Positions 1-10,935 of a stretch of 64,000 nucleotides of DNA are shown here, one piece after another (the first letter of the stretch is position 1; each line of letters opens with the position of its first letter). The stretch covers positions 178,155 to 242,154 of the forward strand of contig JADNRV010000081.1 in assembly GCA_015499995.1 (NCBI GenBank), written 5' to 3'. Both the position numbers and the translations under genes were made by a program. Origin of the DNA: Flammula alnicola (Eukaryota; Basidiomycota; Agaricomycetes; Agaricales; Strophariaceae). The notes under the pieces are model-generated. The model was given only the letters and a program-made list of their open reading frames with translations, was not told the DNA's origin and searched no databases.

Positions 1-1950
1 CAAGGCCGTTATTGCCATCATGTTGATGCTCACTCGTCAAGGTTGCGCTCAGTAGCAACGGCTGATCGCTCTGCATTTATCGGAACGAAAGACAATGTAT
101 AGGCGTCAGAGAGTCTCGATGAGGAGGAAGAGAAGGATATGTGGTATATATAGCACTGCCTCTGGTCGTGGTTCACGTTCAGCCCAACGTTAATCTCCCG
201 GTATCAGACTCCGATATTCACACGAATAGATGATGAGTCGATGTCCATATGGATGCGCACTGCATGCTGTGAATTGACTCAACCCCAAAATAGCCTCCTG
301 TCAACCCTCCACATAGAAATGCTGAGGCTCAGACGACCAAAAGACAAACAGGAATCATAGTAAATATGAACTGGATGGTACCGCCTTGTAGTAGCGCTGA
401 TTTTCGGATATACTATAGAGTATGTAAAGTTAACGAACATAAAATTTACATGCATATTCATATACTTAGTTAGAACCCAATCTCATTGATATCCCAATGG
501 ACATCTAGGCTACCTTCGAGACATCGCAACGTGGCGAACTGAATGACTTAAGCTCTCCGTTTGCAAGCGCCAAGGATTTTTACAACACCACCGACTGCGA
601 TTCAGCAGGCGACTGGCCCTGGGCAGCATTCAGCGTCGAATTTAATACCAAAGAAGATGTTCCTGCTAACGCACCAAGCTGGAAATATAAAGCGTTCTAC
701 TAATTCCGTCCGTGTCATGCTCGGAGTTCTTGACAGCATAGCACCAGCACCGGAGCCCAAATTCTGAAGAACCAGGGTGGACGATACGAATAATGGTTTC
801 CGACGACCACCGACAACGTTGTCGGTCTGGCGTCGATCATGGTCAAAAGTGGCTTGATTTTTGTTCTGGAGCGCTGTTGGTAAGTAACAGGAAGAGTTGT
901 GACGCGGGCAAAGAGGTACGTACCCTATCAGGAACGGATCCAGGCAATGACTGGGTTTTTCATGTGGGTGCAAGACGCCGTCGATGCAGTGAGTCGTCGT
1001 TCGGGGCGCAAGGTATGACAACGGTGGGATTGTGGACGATATCGCGGTAAATCAACGTGGTTTCAAAGGGGTAGAGTCTACTTTGAAAGAGAGGCATCAA
1101 GCCTCGTTAACGGAAGAGGCTTAATTAGAGGGCTGACTTGTGCTTGTGCCGATGGGGGGAGCTGCGTTGCATGATTATGCCCGTCCCGGCGGTCTTCTAA
1201 GTCGGGCGAGAGGAATATGGGGATGTTTTCGGGGATTGAGTAGCTTACAGTTTATCTTTAACATCGACATTGTCGCCGGCCAAACGAAGAGCGACGGAAG
1301 GAACTCTGGAGGGGTCGACGTTGAAGGCAGCGCTGACGTGGCACTACAATAATTTATTTTGGTTGAAGAAGCCGGGAAAAAAGTGATATGGCACGTCGTT
1401 CGACTTGCAATATTGCAATTGTGACTGCAGGACCACGAAATTGGAAAAACAAAACGAGGACATGGAAAGGAGTCGACGTACGTAGAAATACGGCAGAATA
1501 GCCTGCAGATGAAATTCGCAAGCGTCGCCATAAAGCCACAGTCCTAGCGAATATATAGACACAGTCCACGAAGAATTTATTTCCTTCTTCCAACCCGTTT
1601 CTCGGCTTCTGCTTCTGCGATGGCGGTAGCGTTGATTTAGGGCCAGCGGCAGCTACGAGAAAAAAGTTAGACAGTGGAAGATAAGAACGTAAGATGAAAA
1701 TGTACGTCCGAACATGCCTTGAAAGGGCGCTTTAGATCGCCAACGGCTGGGCTGGCCGAGGATGTGGATACGACCGGCTTGGGGTCGTAAAGGTTCTTGA
1801 TGCCATTGGGCGAACTTGAAGTAGGCATGCGTGACGCCCATCATGGCGACGCCAATGTACACCAGCGCGGCTGGAGGAAGGTCAGAAAAGGTGTCTCAGT
1901 TGGGTCGGGAAGAAAGAGTTGAGCAGGGTCGGACGTAATCACGCACGGTC
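1..1950. repeat. Left arm of a large inverted duplication
   Basis: Read on the minus strand, this stretch matches the plus strand of about 17310-20154 almost throughout, with substitutions and indels. The first 110 bases line up with 20041-20154 in reverse. Both arms hold the upstream region and exon 1 of an NLR gene, an unrecognised tract containing a conserved phrase around the CATGTGGGTGCAAGACGCCG sequence, and the 3' part of a PHO88-like gene. The right arm is longer because it holds a tandem second copy of the PHO88-containing unit. The left arm runs off the window edge, so its real length is unknown. Confidence 0.85.
34..76 (-). CDS. Exon 1 of a second NLR gene (runs off left edge)
   Basis: On the minus strand an ATG at 76-74 opens 43 nt encoding MQSDQPLLLSATLT, followed by a GTGAGC donor at 33-28. 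The complete NLR at 20077 has the same exon length, the same splice donor and nearly the same peptide (MQSNQPLLLSATLT). The rest of this gene, if present, lies left of the window. It would be transcribed leftward, divergent from the complete copy 20 kb away. Whether it is functional cannot be judged here. Confidence 0.65.
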
Positions 1951-2130
1951 GTAGACGGCGGACCATTGGAGAAGAGGCTTCACTACATGGCGCGTCAGTG
2001 GGACGTATTTTGAAAGAGAGGAGAGGCTAACCGCATTCGAGCACCGTCTGGTCATTCTTCCGCTTGAAACTAGAGTGAGCGGTAACAATGCAATTAGGGT
2101 AGAAAAATGAGCGACCTACGGCGAGAGAAA
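1640..2130 (-). pseudogene. PHO88/SND3-like gene fragment (left copy)
   Basis: PHO88 (SND3) is an ER membrane protein of the SRP-independent targeting route, first described in phosphate uptake. In minus-strand order I can read KRKNDQTVL, a TTVRDYV stretch, then YIGVAMMGVTHAYFKFAQW and a PFKGMFG-like end. These match successive conserved blocks of fungal PHO88 (the KNDQT...LKY block, the VTTTVxDYD block, the MMGxMHxYFKxTQP helix and the GDLKRPFK tail). The blocks lie in different frames, with stops between them, and the N-terminal exons are not seen. It is a truncated, frameshifted copy. The same piece occurs twice in the right arm. The family call rests on remembered motifs, not on a search. 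Confidence 0.6.
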
Positions 2131-2269
2131 CGCAGTAGTATACAGCCAGAATTATGACACAGGAGACGACACATCATCTGCAGACATAGGTGAGCACAAA
2201 GGTGAGCACGTCGAGGAGCACTTCGTGCAAGGCGGTTGACCTCTGTTTGGGCGGTCTAGAGTAACTAAC

Positions 2270-2964
2270 TATAGGACTGCACTATCGCACCCAATGCCAA
2301 AACCCCATATTCCCCCTTGGTCATCTCCGTCACCGCCTTCGCGAGGCACGCAAAGCTCAGCCCCGAGTACTCCGCGCCATGCCGGCACACCATGACCGTG
2401 CCGTCCTTGAACTTGGGCGGGGTGTAGTAGACCCGCGAGTCGAGGTGCCGGCTCGGGGTGGCGACTTGCAGCGCGTCGGCGAAGAATCTTGTGGTGGATA
2501 CGGGTGCGAAGTTAGGATTAGGGAGGCGTTTGGATTTTGGTCTGGGTTTGGATGAGGTTGGGGTACGATTGCCTGGCCTTGTTATAATTGTTACAATTTT
2601 GTTTAGGACGCAGTGAACATTGTAGATCGAGTAGGAGTTGTGAAGGCTCTACATGCATCGCTGGTGGACCCAATCCTTGAGCGGGTAGAGCGCTGATTGT
2701 ATCTCCCTCCTCGCCCTCCTCGTCCTGCGCTTCCTCAGCGATGACGGTGCCATCGTCGTATTCCGGCACTCGTGTAGGTGCTTTGCGAGCCTTGCGCTCA
2801 TTTGCTGAGATAGAGTCCAGACATGATAAAGATTTGCAGGATTGATTTAGAGCAGGAATATGGACACGATCCTGCGTCTTCTGATTCTGGTAGACCGGAG
2901 AAAGTCGAGAGAAAGTTGTGTGGTGGACGATAATGGATTGTTTGGCGAAATGTATTACAAGCAC
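2270..2964 (-). pseudogene. Protein phosphatase methylesterase (PPE1/PME-1) N-terminal fragment
   Basis: PME-1 removes the C-terminal methyl ester from the PP2A catalytic subunit. The minus strand encodes FADALQVATPSRHLDSRVYY followed by TPPKFKDGTVMVCRHGAEYS, GLSFACLAKAVTEM and TKGEYGVLALGA. These match the start of the alpha/beta-hydrolase domain of fungal PME-1, where the usual text is HHGAGYSGLSFACFAKE and GVLALDARGHGKT. The ORF upstream (to 2964) has an acidic, low-complexity N-terminus with SALPAQGLGPPAM, which suits this family. The copy stops before the GHS nucleophile motif, so it cannot be active. Several conserved positions are changed (GAGYSG to GAEYSG, HH to RH). Confidence 0.65.
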
Positions 2965-3415
2965 GTTAGATTAGATTAAGGATCCGCTCCTGCGGGGGAA
3001 GGCTCGCTGCGCCATCCTAGTTGGTCGCAACAAAACACCCATTTTTTTGGACAAAACCATAGAATACCATTGAATGCACTCCTGCAGAAGATATGGAAGG
3101 CGTAGAGGAGGAAACGGGAGAGATATGATATGAACAAAGCCAGAGGCCTCCGTTTCGGAAATGGATTTGGCTTTGTTTGTCCGCCCTGGGCATGCTCGCT
3201 TCGCTCGCAATTAGATTGCTTACATAGCCTACTACGAGTAGTGCAAACTTGAACGGCAACTTCTTGTTTCGAACGCTCACTATTGAAACTGCTGAAGGAA
3301 GCAGGACACCAACCGACGATTACTAGTACGCCAGCGCTCGGCGAGCGCGTGGAAGATACATAACTGCTGGGGGTCGACAGCCGGACCAGAGTAGACCACG
3401 TACGAGTCATTTTGC
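2965..3415. other. Intergenic; upstream region of the F-box-like gene
   Basis: I recognise no gene here. From about 3264 onward the sequence is repeated upstream of the broken F-box copy at 28540-28692, so the duplicated unit includes about 150 bp of likely promoter and 5' UTR. Confidence 0.5.
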
Positions 3416-4546
3416 ATGGCTTCCCCCATCGTCCCAACTGAGCTGATACGTCCAATAATCGAGAACATCACTTCTATACCAACGCTACACTCCTTATGTC
3501 TATCCTCCAAGCTTCTGCGCTCAGAAACTGAGCCGATCCTCTACCGATCCTTTACATCCACCAGCGATAAAACCCACACACTATTCCTCACCGCGATCGT
3601 CAACAACCAACGATTGGCCGATCTCGTTCGCGTATTTCATAGTCAAGACGTGATCAAGGACAGAACATTGGATGGAAGGCTATCAAAACTCACGAAATTA
3701 GGGCTCGAGCGCATGGTTGGTCTCAAGGCGTTGGTTTTTCGTCTTGACGCCCTATCTCGTATAATCGACGCACCCTCTTTACTCGACCATTGCACGTTTT
3801 CCTTGGAGACCCTTGAATGGGCCGGGTACCACGAAAAGACGTATGATGAATTTATCAGGATCATCTTGGGTCGTCAAGTCTTCTTGAAGCATCTCAGATG
3901 GCTAAGTGGTTATGGTTCCGCCAACCCGCCAATCGTGTCCTCGTTATCGGTCCCAAATCTGCTCACTTTGTCTGCCGATGGAAATACACCGCTGGCTCTC
4001 CTTCCCGGGCGGCGCATCCGTCATTTACACTGGATAAGGCCCAATGAGAACGACCTTCGCCTCCAGATGTCCAATATTAGGCAGGAACTTAGCCAGTTGC
4101 TTTCGTTGTGGCTCGATCTGGACAACGGTCATGAATGTTTCAGGCTCATGGCCAAGTCTCTCAGTTCTCTGGAATTCTTGGAACTCTTCAACGCAAAAAC
4201 AGAGGTGAGTAATGCCCATGACTCCGTCTCCATTGAACCAACCATGCTAAAATTGATCACGAATTGGCTCCAATAGGATTTCGCCATCTTACCGACTCTT
4301 CCGTATTTACGTGTTCTTGTGCTGTCTGCCTTGTATATCACCCCAATTCCGGTTGATGAGCGGCAAAGGCGGGTCGAGGATCTTTTCGAGACTTGTCCGC
4401 ATCTTACATGCGTGGACATTTTTGACGGGCACGAGAGGTCTCCAAGAACTTATGAACGATGGGAAGAGGGTACCAGAAATCAGCGCTTATTGTGCCATGA
4501 TGAGGTGCATTGGGATGGATGGCCGTTTTTCGGAGAGATACTATGA
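3416..4546 (+). CDS. F-box-like / LRR-type protein, intact
   Basis: The CDS is join(3416..4204, 4277..4546), 352 residues. It starts at ATG 3416 with MASPIVPTELIRPIIENITS and CLSSKLLRSETEPILYRSF, the layout of the N-terminal F-box-like motif in the large Agaricomycete F-box families. The rest is leucine-rich, with spaced segments such as LSKLTKLGLERMVGLKALVF and LSSLEFLELF that suggest a degenerate LRR solenoid. The single intron (4205-4276, GTGAGT...CAATAG) is phase 0. Splicing it replaces an early stop with a downstream exon ending at TGA 4546. Such proteins usually act as substrate receptors of SCF ubiquitin ligases; that role is inferred from family only. A broken paralogue lies at 28693-29305. 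Confidence 0.72.
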
Positions 4547-4721
4547 AGACTTTGAAATAGAAATGGAAGATGTACAGTATACTTACACCGTGTTTAGCTT
4601 CCTTCGCCTGAGCTATTGAAGAGCTATTTGACGAGCAGCAAAGGCACATTAATGATGGGGCGCCTGTCGGCCACTCTATCAGTCACTTTAGATTAGATTA
4701 GATCATTCAGGCACAGTTACA

Positions 4722-5700
4722 TGTACACGCAGCGACGCCCTCCACCATTTCCTAACTTTCACCACACCACCCCGGCTGCAAGAAGTCGCCCAAAACTCAA
4801 CGGCATTGTAGCAGCAGGACCTCGAGCAGGTGTTCCACCACGTGGAGGACCGGTCACGCCGTGCGTCCTACAACTCTTGCCCATTCCCAATCAGCGACTC
4901 CTCCGACGCGCGTGAACACCACCACCACCACGCTATCACAGCGACAGAGGATAGGTCCTCCTCTGACGACGCGGACAGCCAGTGGATCGACAAGCTGCGC
5001 AAGGACCTCGTTTTCATGAGGCGTTCGCGCCTCTACTCGGACGTGCACATCGCGCTCACCGGAAACTTTCGCGGGTCGCATGAGAGCACGTCCGCCGTGT
5101 TCTCCTCGCACCGCTTTATCCTCGTCTCGCGCTCGGCCTACTTCGCCGATGTGCTCTCTGCCTGGCCTACTGCCTCGGCCTTCCAAATCCTCCTCAAACC
5201 AAAACTCGTCTATGAAACTCCCGACGCTGACGCCCCCCCCTCCTCCACCGTTCACCCCGCCTCCCTCCACTTCGATGTCGGCTTCCTATGTACCGGCACC
5301 TCGTCATTTCGCACAGGACGAACTTTCCACGGCATTCTATATCCTCAAACTCGCGCTGTGCCTCTCCGTCCCGTCCTCGCACTCCGCGGTCCCGGCGAGG
5401 CTCGTGCAGGAGATAATGCACGTGCTCTTCCACGCGTTCCTCCCTTTTGCGGAGTACGAGCGCCTCACGCATGGGCGGTGGGGCGCAGGCAGGTGTCGGT
5501 GCCTGCAGTCCGCCCCGCGAGTTCTGGGACTCGCGCTCGAGGAGGACGTGCGGAATTCCTTGCTTGGTTGAGGCGCTCCTCCTTATCTTTCCGTACCTGT
5601 AGTCGCACCCGGACCCCGCATTTCATTTTGACGCGGCATCCTACGAACCTGACTCGTGGTGTATGTGTCTTTAATTTAATGTCGTTAAACAATAAATTGT
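4722..5700 (+). pseudogene. BTB/POZ-domain protein, frameshifted
   Basis: The reading frame through 4830-5310 carries a His run (AREHHHHHAI), then DLVFMRRSRLYSDVHIALTG and FSSHRFILVSRSAYFADVL. This is the typical BTB opening, in which SDV is followed by a Ser-His-Lys/Arg strand and a YFxxxL helix. The continuing domain (STAFYILKLALCLSVPS, then QEIMHVLFHAFLPFAEYERL) is in a different frame, so an indel lies near 5300-5330. An in-frame TAG precedes the domain near 4810. BTB proteins of this type form homo-oligomers or adaptors for CUL3 ligases. This copy cannot make the full protein. A shorter inverted copy is at 16735-17200. Confidence 0.7.
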
Positions 5701-5719
5701 TGACCTGATATGATTCCAG

Positions 5720-6749
5720 ATTGGTGCAGTGGTGTTGTTGCCGTGCAGGACGGTCCTGATACATAGGCAACGGGCCGCTGGCATAAAGGGACCAAACAGG
5801 ATTTGGAAGGGCCCGATACTGTAATGGATTGACGGATGATCGATTTAACTGTGAGCTACAGGATATTTTTTTAGTCCATATTAATTGTCCAACGTTCAAC
5901 CAAAGTCAGCTATAATAAATTTCACATTTTCATTGCGCCTTCGACGAGTTTTGCCGTGCGAAGCAGCGGCCTGCAAACCAAGTACTTACCTGCGTGTGAC
6001 GGTCCTCTTCTCCTCAACTCTAAATTTAACAGTTTCAACAAACCCCTCTTATGGCCCGCAACACCGGATGGTTGACTTGGAGGCTGATGGTGGCCTTTAT
6101 CGCCGCGGTGAGCTCGCCCAAACCAACCGGAATGTGGAACTCACGAAAGTGCGACAGCAAAGTCCGCAGCACTGACCAAGGCACCAATTGACCCACCTTT
6201 GGTGGCGCACGCTCGCACGTTGACCGGGTCGCCGGTGCCTCTAAGAGATGACACCGAGGGCCCTTGTTAAGGCTCTCGTCCTCTCACTCATTCGATGGCC
6301 GGTTATGAGTCTATCTCGCACGAAAGCGCACTGTGGGCATCCTACTATTAAATTGGCTTTGAAAATCGAATCCCTCATTGGTCCTCATGAGGTAGATTGA
6401 TTTGGAGGCTTGGTTGGTTGCCCTGTGGTCTCCCGTCCATATATAGATGGACTCGTAAACTCGTAAACCCCATGATGAATTATCAAAGAAGGCACCGAAA
6501 CCTGTCAGGATAGTCAGAACTAATCGATGATTGATCGGCCCATGCGCGGTTTATCCCCAGAGGAGTCGCATTATGGGAGGTAGACCACCTGATACAAGTC
6601 AAGATTCTTCTCCTTTTTCCATCGACATGAGCCTGTCTAACACATTTCACCTTTTTGATAAGCCCTGCTGCTTAAATTAGTTAAACGGCCTATACGTTTT
6701 GTATATCTACTTGATTCTGGGACGGAGACGTGTGAACAAGATAAGCAAC
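5720..6749. other. Intergenic, upstream of the beta-trefoil/hexokinase gene
   Basis: About 1 kb with only short, unconvincing ORFs. The part just before 6750 is AT-rich and probably holds the promoter and 5' UTR of the fusion gene. I see no repeat, RNA gene or recognisable gene remnant. Confidence 0.45.
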
Positions 6750-9195
6750 ATGCCTCCTCCTGGATCATACATTATATCCAACCCAGCCGTGTCTACCTTT
6801 ATCGGTCTTGCAGATGATAATAAGACGGTGGTCGGTTATAGTACAGCCTACAAGGCGCAAATGGCGAGGCCTAAATTTTATTTCCAACGGTGTAGCGAAC
6901 TTACAGTATTTTCTTATATATGCAGTGGGAGGTTGGCTCAGACAACCGGATTGCCACAGTGCTGAGGAGTGGCGAAACTAGATATCTTACCATGGTGGCT
7001 GACACATTAGGTGCAGATGTTATTGTCACTGAATCAGGTCGTGTTTGGTCTTATCCGTCGATTAGTGGACATATGTGGAGGTAGGTTTGCCCTATTCCAT
7101 GAGCGAGTCCACGTAACATACTCCAATTTCCTAGGATCGTCTTCTCCGATGGCTATCCGAACCATTGTCTTACAGCTACCAGCCTCGGTGGAACGCCTCA
7201 GAATGCAAAGGTAGTCCATAATTCATTGCATTGGTCATTGGAAGATTCACAATCATCAAACAGGTCACCTACGGATATAATGCTTCCCCAGGTGCCACTT
7301 CCAGTTGGTGGTTCATCCCACTTGGCGATCTGCAGCGACTGGTCCGGAATCAAGGCTTCGTCCCTAAGGATTTATTTTCTATCTCTTCCCAGACGCTACA
7401 GAAAATTGTAGCAGATATGCTAGTCGTCTTTAGAGATGATCTTAAAGTGGAAAACCCCCCTTCCATGATGCAAGTTGAACATCTCAATCGCATTATATAT
7501 TACTGACCTCTTCTGCTCAAGACCCACTTACGTCACCCGTATTCCTGACGGAACGGAGAAAGGCTCATTCCTGGCAGTAACTATGGCGAATAAATTGTGA
7601 GTTTCTGGTCCAGGAAGTGATTGAGAGGGCATTGATTTGGTGTGTGCGAAGGACTGTGTCCTATTTCGAATTAGAGGATCGAAAGGCAACACGCCAGGAC
7701 AGGACCTTCGATCTTCCATCCAGTCGACTTGGTGGGCCAGCCAATGAACTCTTTGGTTCGTGTTCCCTGTTCCCGCCGTATTCCCACTAATACTTCGTTA
7801 ACTGTAACTCAGAGTACATCGCACAATGTGTCAAAGAGGCAGTCGTTGAGAAGTGGCACCTCTCTTCAACCCAGGAGAAGCCTCTACTTATGGGGATCAC
7901 ATTTGCCTTCCCCGTTACGAAGAAGAGCCTACATTCAGCAAAGCTTTTGCGATGGACTAAAGAGATCACAGATACTAGTAACATTTCTTCTGGTGGAACT
8001 GTAGGAAAGGACGTTGTCGAGCTTCTCCAAGTTGCTTTAAAAAATATAGAAGGGCTTCACATCGAGTGCAATGCGCTTATCAACGATGTGGGTGAACTAT
8101 AAACGATAGCGCTTGAAGAGGGAGTTTAATAACGAAAATACTTACCAGGCCACGGCGACACTTCTGGCACAGGCTTATGAATCCAGGGGATGCGAGATAG
8201 GCAAGTGATCATAACGGATTGTATTTTAGCGTCTAATATTATGCAGGTGCAATATTTGACAGCGGGACCAACGGCGCATACGTTGAAGCAGCGGAGAATG
8301 TCGAATCTTTAACATTCAACAATATAGGCGGTCAGATGGTGCTCAACACTGAATGGGGCAGCTTTGGAAATACCGCGGTGCGTACACTCCAGAAATCTGG
8401 CTTACTGTGACTGAGGGTGGTATGATTGCAACAGAACCTCCAACGAACACAATTCGACCACCAAATCGATCGCGAGTCTGCCCATCCAGGGAAACAAATA
8501 TTTGAAAAACTTGTTTCTTCTACATCTGTTGGCGAGCTTGTCCGACTTGTCCTCCTCCACTACATCGACACTACAATCCCACCATTGCTTACTCGAAACA
8601 GACCACTTTTTAACCGTATCTCCAGCAAAAAGCTCAACACCAAAGGCGGGATTGATCTTGCACTCGTGTGGGATATTGACGATGCAGATGACCACAGTGC
8701 GGTTAAGGAACTGCTAGTGAAAAGACTTGGCCTCTCCCCGAATAATGTCACGGAAGAAGACGGAAATACGGTGAAAGAAATATGTAGAGCGATCTTGCTC
8801 CGCACTGCGCGCCTGGGTGCATGCGCAATTGCCTCTATCCTGGTTTTGATGGATCGTGCGAAGGTCGGTGGAGGAATCGAGAAGCGTGGAAGGGTTGGCA
8901 TTAATGGGAGGTTAGTAATCACCTTTAAGTTTAAGTCAAGGACTGAGGCCTGATGCATGATGCCTGGATAGCCTAACCAACATTCCTGCCTTCCGACGTG
9001 ATATGGAAGAGGCCTTGGGCGAGATCATCGGTACAAGTGCAACAAGAAACGTTTTGATTTCCCACGTAAATGAGGACCGGACTGACCTTGGAGGTACGTG
9101 GTCCCGGGTTCATTCGACTCGAGGAATTGCTGGGCTAATACATGTTTCATTCTCTAGCTGCTGTGTGCGCTTGCCTGGCGAGTGCGTCAGAATGA
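6750..9195 (+). CDS. Beta-trefoil (ricin-B-like) domain fused to a hexokinase-like domain
   Basis: I read 12 exons: 6750-6863, 6926-7080, 7135-7210, 7264-7469, 7522-7596, 7652-7755, 7813-8087, 8149-8200, 8247-8377, 8435-8910, 8972-9093, 9158-9195 (607 residues, frame open throughout). Residues 1 to about 136 look like a ricin-B-type beta-trefoil (GSYIISNPAVSTFIGL, MWEV, GTPQNAKVTYGYN, SSWWFIPL). From about 137 the protein is a full-length hexokinase: MIPTYVTRIPDGTEKGSFLA, LFEYIAQCV, GITFAFPV, LLRWTK, ALIND (335 Asp), GTNGAYVE, LNTEWGSF, DRESAHPGKQIFEKL and a C-terminal LGAAVCACLA. Exon 4 spans both domains. Hexose-side residues Asn334, Asp335, Asn361, Glu388 and Glu410 are kept. ATP-side motifs are not: LDLGGTNLRV is replaced by VTMANKLTV, IFGTG by IFDSG, and the DGSG adenosine motif by DRTD. 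I infer a non-catalytic, sugar-binding or regulatory protein. Introns 1, 4 and 8 have GC donors. Confidence 0.78.
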
Positions 9196-9495
9196 TGGAT
9201 GGAGGCTTGTATATATATTATTTGACTGTTGTACTTGTACCAGAGTTCAAGTTGAGTACAATTGGAGTACAATGAATTCTTCCAACTCCAACTGCCTGTC
9301 GAGGAGAAGTGACTGTGCCATATGAAGAAAGCCACATATCGGGCGCAGTGTACTGTAAAATAGAAATTAAGCAATTATACCCTCGAGCTGAGGGTTTATA
9401 TACCTATGTACAAGTAGTCTAGTATATTCTACATAAAAGAAAATTATATACTAGAAAGTTCCTACATAAACGAGTGAGTACGAAGCATTACTAAT
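9196..9495. other. 3' flank between convergent genes
   Basis: About 300 bp between the stop of the hexokinase-like gene and the 3' end of the DUF829 pseudogene. It is AT-rich with runs such as TGTATATATATTATTTG and probably holds the 3' UTRs of both convergent genes. I see no other feature. Confidence 0.4.
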
Positions 9496-10566
9496 CTACG
9501 GGATGCGTGAGTAAGCGCGCGGGGCGAGGAGGTGGCTTTTCATGCTTTCGATGCCTGACGTCGACTCTTGCAGCTTCTGGCTTGGACTGCAGGATAGGAA
9601 GGATAGAAGAAAGGTGATCCGTTTATGCAGCGCCATGTACCAATAAAGGCCCCGCACGAAGAGGACGAGGAGCCGGCGTAAGATAGGATTGCGCCCGACA
9701 ACGCTCGTAAATGCACGGATGGTCTTGTCGACGCCGTCGTTGCCTGGACAGGAGTCGAGGATGAGAACGGAGGCTGGTAGTGGTGATGTTGGTGGCGACA
9801 AGACCTTCGTATAGTAAGCAGACGTCGGGCGGGAGGCAAGCATCAAGCTGAGGGTGGTTAGTTGCCAGGCGCCGCCTGTTGGTTGGTTGGTTAGTTGTTT
9901 AGTTGGTGGGGTGGATGCTCATGGATGCGCAAGGGAAATGTACCATTAGAAAAAGCATGCACTAGTACCCTCGGAGCGGAGAGCGCGACGACGGGCTCGA
10001 TGCACGCGTCTCGGATCTTCTTTGACTGGTTCGTCGCCGGCGGGAGACAGCCCAGAAGCTCGACGGCTTCTACGAGCGGTTGAAGGTATGCTCTCTGAGA
10101 AGAAATATGAGCCCTTACAGGGGGAGGATTTAGATGTTTAGGGTGCACCTTCGCCCGTGTGGTACTCCAGAAAAACTACGCCTCGGACCTGACGACGATC
10201 TTGGCTGCCTCGGGGTATAGGTCGTCGTAGAATTTGGTGTATTAGAGCATGTGCGGCAGTTCGGCGCCCACTAGAAAGAGGGGGAGGTTTATGATGAGCG
10301 ACGCAATAAATGAATGAAGAAATCTTCAGGACGTACTCCATGTGAATATTAGGGTTAACCTGCGACGAGAAAAGGAAGAGAGGATGAGTGACGCGTTCAT
10401 ACTACATAGAAACGAGGACGTACGTAGGTGCTGGTACCGAGGATGTCCATGAAGAGTCTTTCTTCTTTGCGTCCAGTCCTGTCTTCTTGATAGGCTTGCT
10501 GAAATAGATGCCCTGACCGATAGCTACAAGCTCGCCTGAATCATGCTTGCTGTGGTGGGTGGTCAT
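9496..10566 (-). pseudogene. DUF829/TMEM53 (PaxU-like) alpha/beta-hydrolase, broken
   Basis: The family comprises small hydrolase-fold proteins, often at the nuclear or ER membrane, with no settled substrate. In minus-strand order: an N-terminal piece (IGQGIYFSKP, from ATG 10566), then YTKFYDDLYPEAAKIVVRSE, FFWSTTRAK, YLQPLVEAVELLGCLPPA, RVLVHAFSNG, an intron (GTACAT...CAACAG), GGAWQLTTLSLMLASR and ASVLILDSCPGNDGVDKTIR. These are the usual family blocks in the usual order. Two in-frame stops break the exon around 10190-10250 (a TAA before YTKFY and a TAG before FFW), and the join to the N-terminal piece is unclear. The C-terminal half (9496-9846) is still open. A late pseudogene is likely. 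Confidence 0.72.
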
Positions 10567-10935
10567 GGTGAAAGACGCAGCACTATAGACAAGTCGATGC
10601 TGAGAGTTAGATATTTATCTTAATGCAGATGCAGGACTGGGATGATCCCATGACGCGTACACCAGCGAACAAAAATTTGGGGAAACTGCTGAAAAACGGA
10701 GGGAAACGAGGAGGTCGCAGAAAAAGATTGCTCATAGACAATTGAATGCTGCGAAGCGTAAGCAGAGGTTGAAGCAGCGGCAATTGTAGGCAGTGGAAGA
10801 AAAATGAGGACATGGAGAGAGATTGACATACGTAGAACGGCTACATCTGGTACAGTGTAGAGCACAATTTGCGTTTATTCGAATGATAAACCCATTTTTT
10901 CGACTTCAACTGGAGTAGGTGGTCGTCAAGATGAT
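10567..10935. other. Short gene-free stretch
   Basis: No gene seen. Around 10780-10870 the minus strand contains a short piece resembling the tract at 1440-1500 and 18780-18850 (a TCTACGTA...GTCCTC phrase), so it may be a small scrap of the same duplicated unit. Confidence 0.35.

Noticed and set aside
602..1021. ORF with TTTHCIDGVLHPHEKPS, shared with 19238-19555, as a gene
   Set aside because: The text is shared only because it lies in the duplicated arms. The frames are broken differently in the two copies and I recognise no family, so I describe it only as part of the inverted repeat.
7460..7530. Apparent frameshift that would make the hexokinase-like gene a pseudogene
   Set aside because: With a GT donor after ATGATGCAA the next exon is out of frame. 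A GC donor (GCAAGT at 7470) puts it in frame and restores the conserved MIPTYV text, so I keep the gene as intact.
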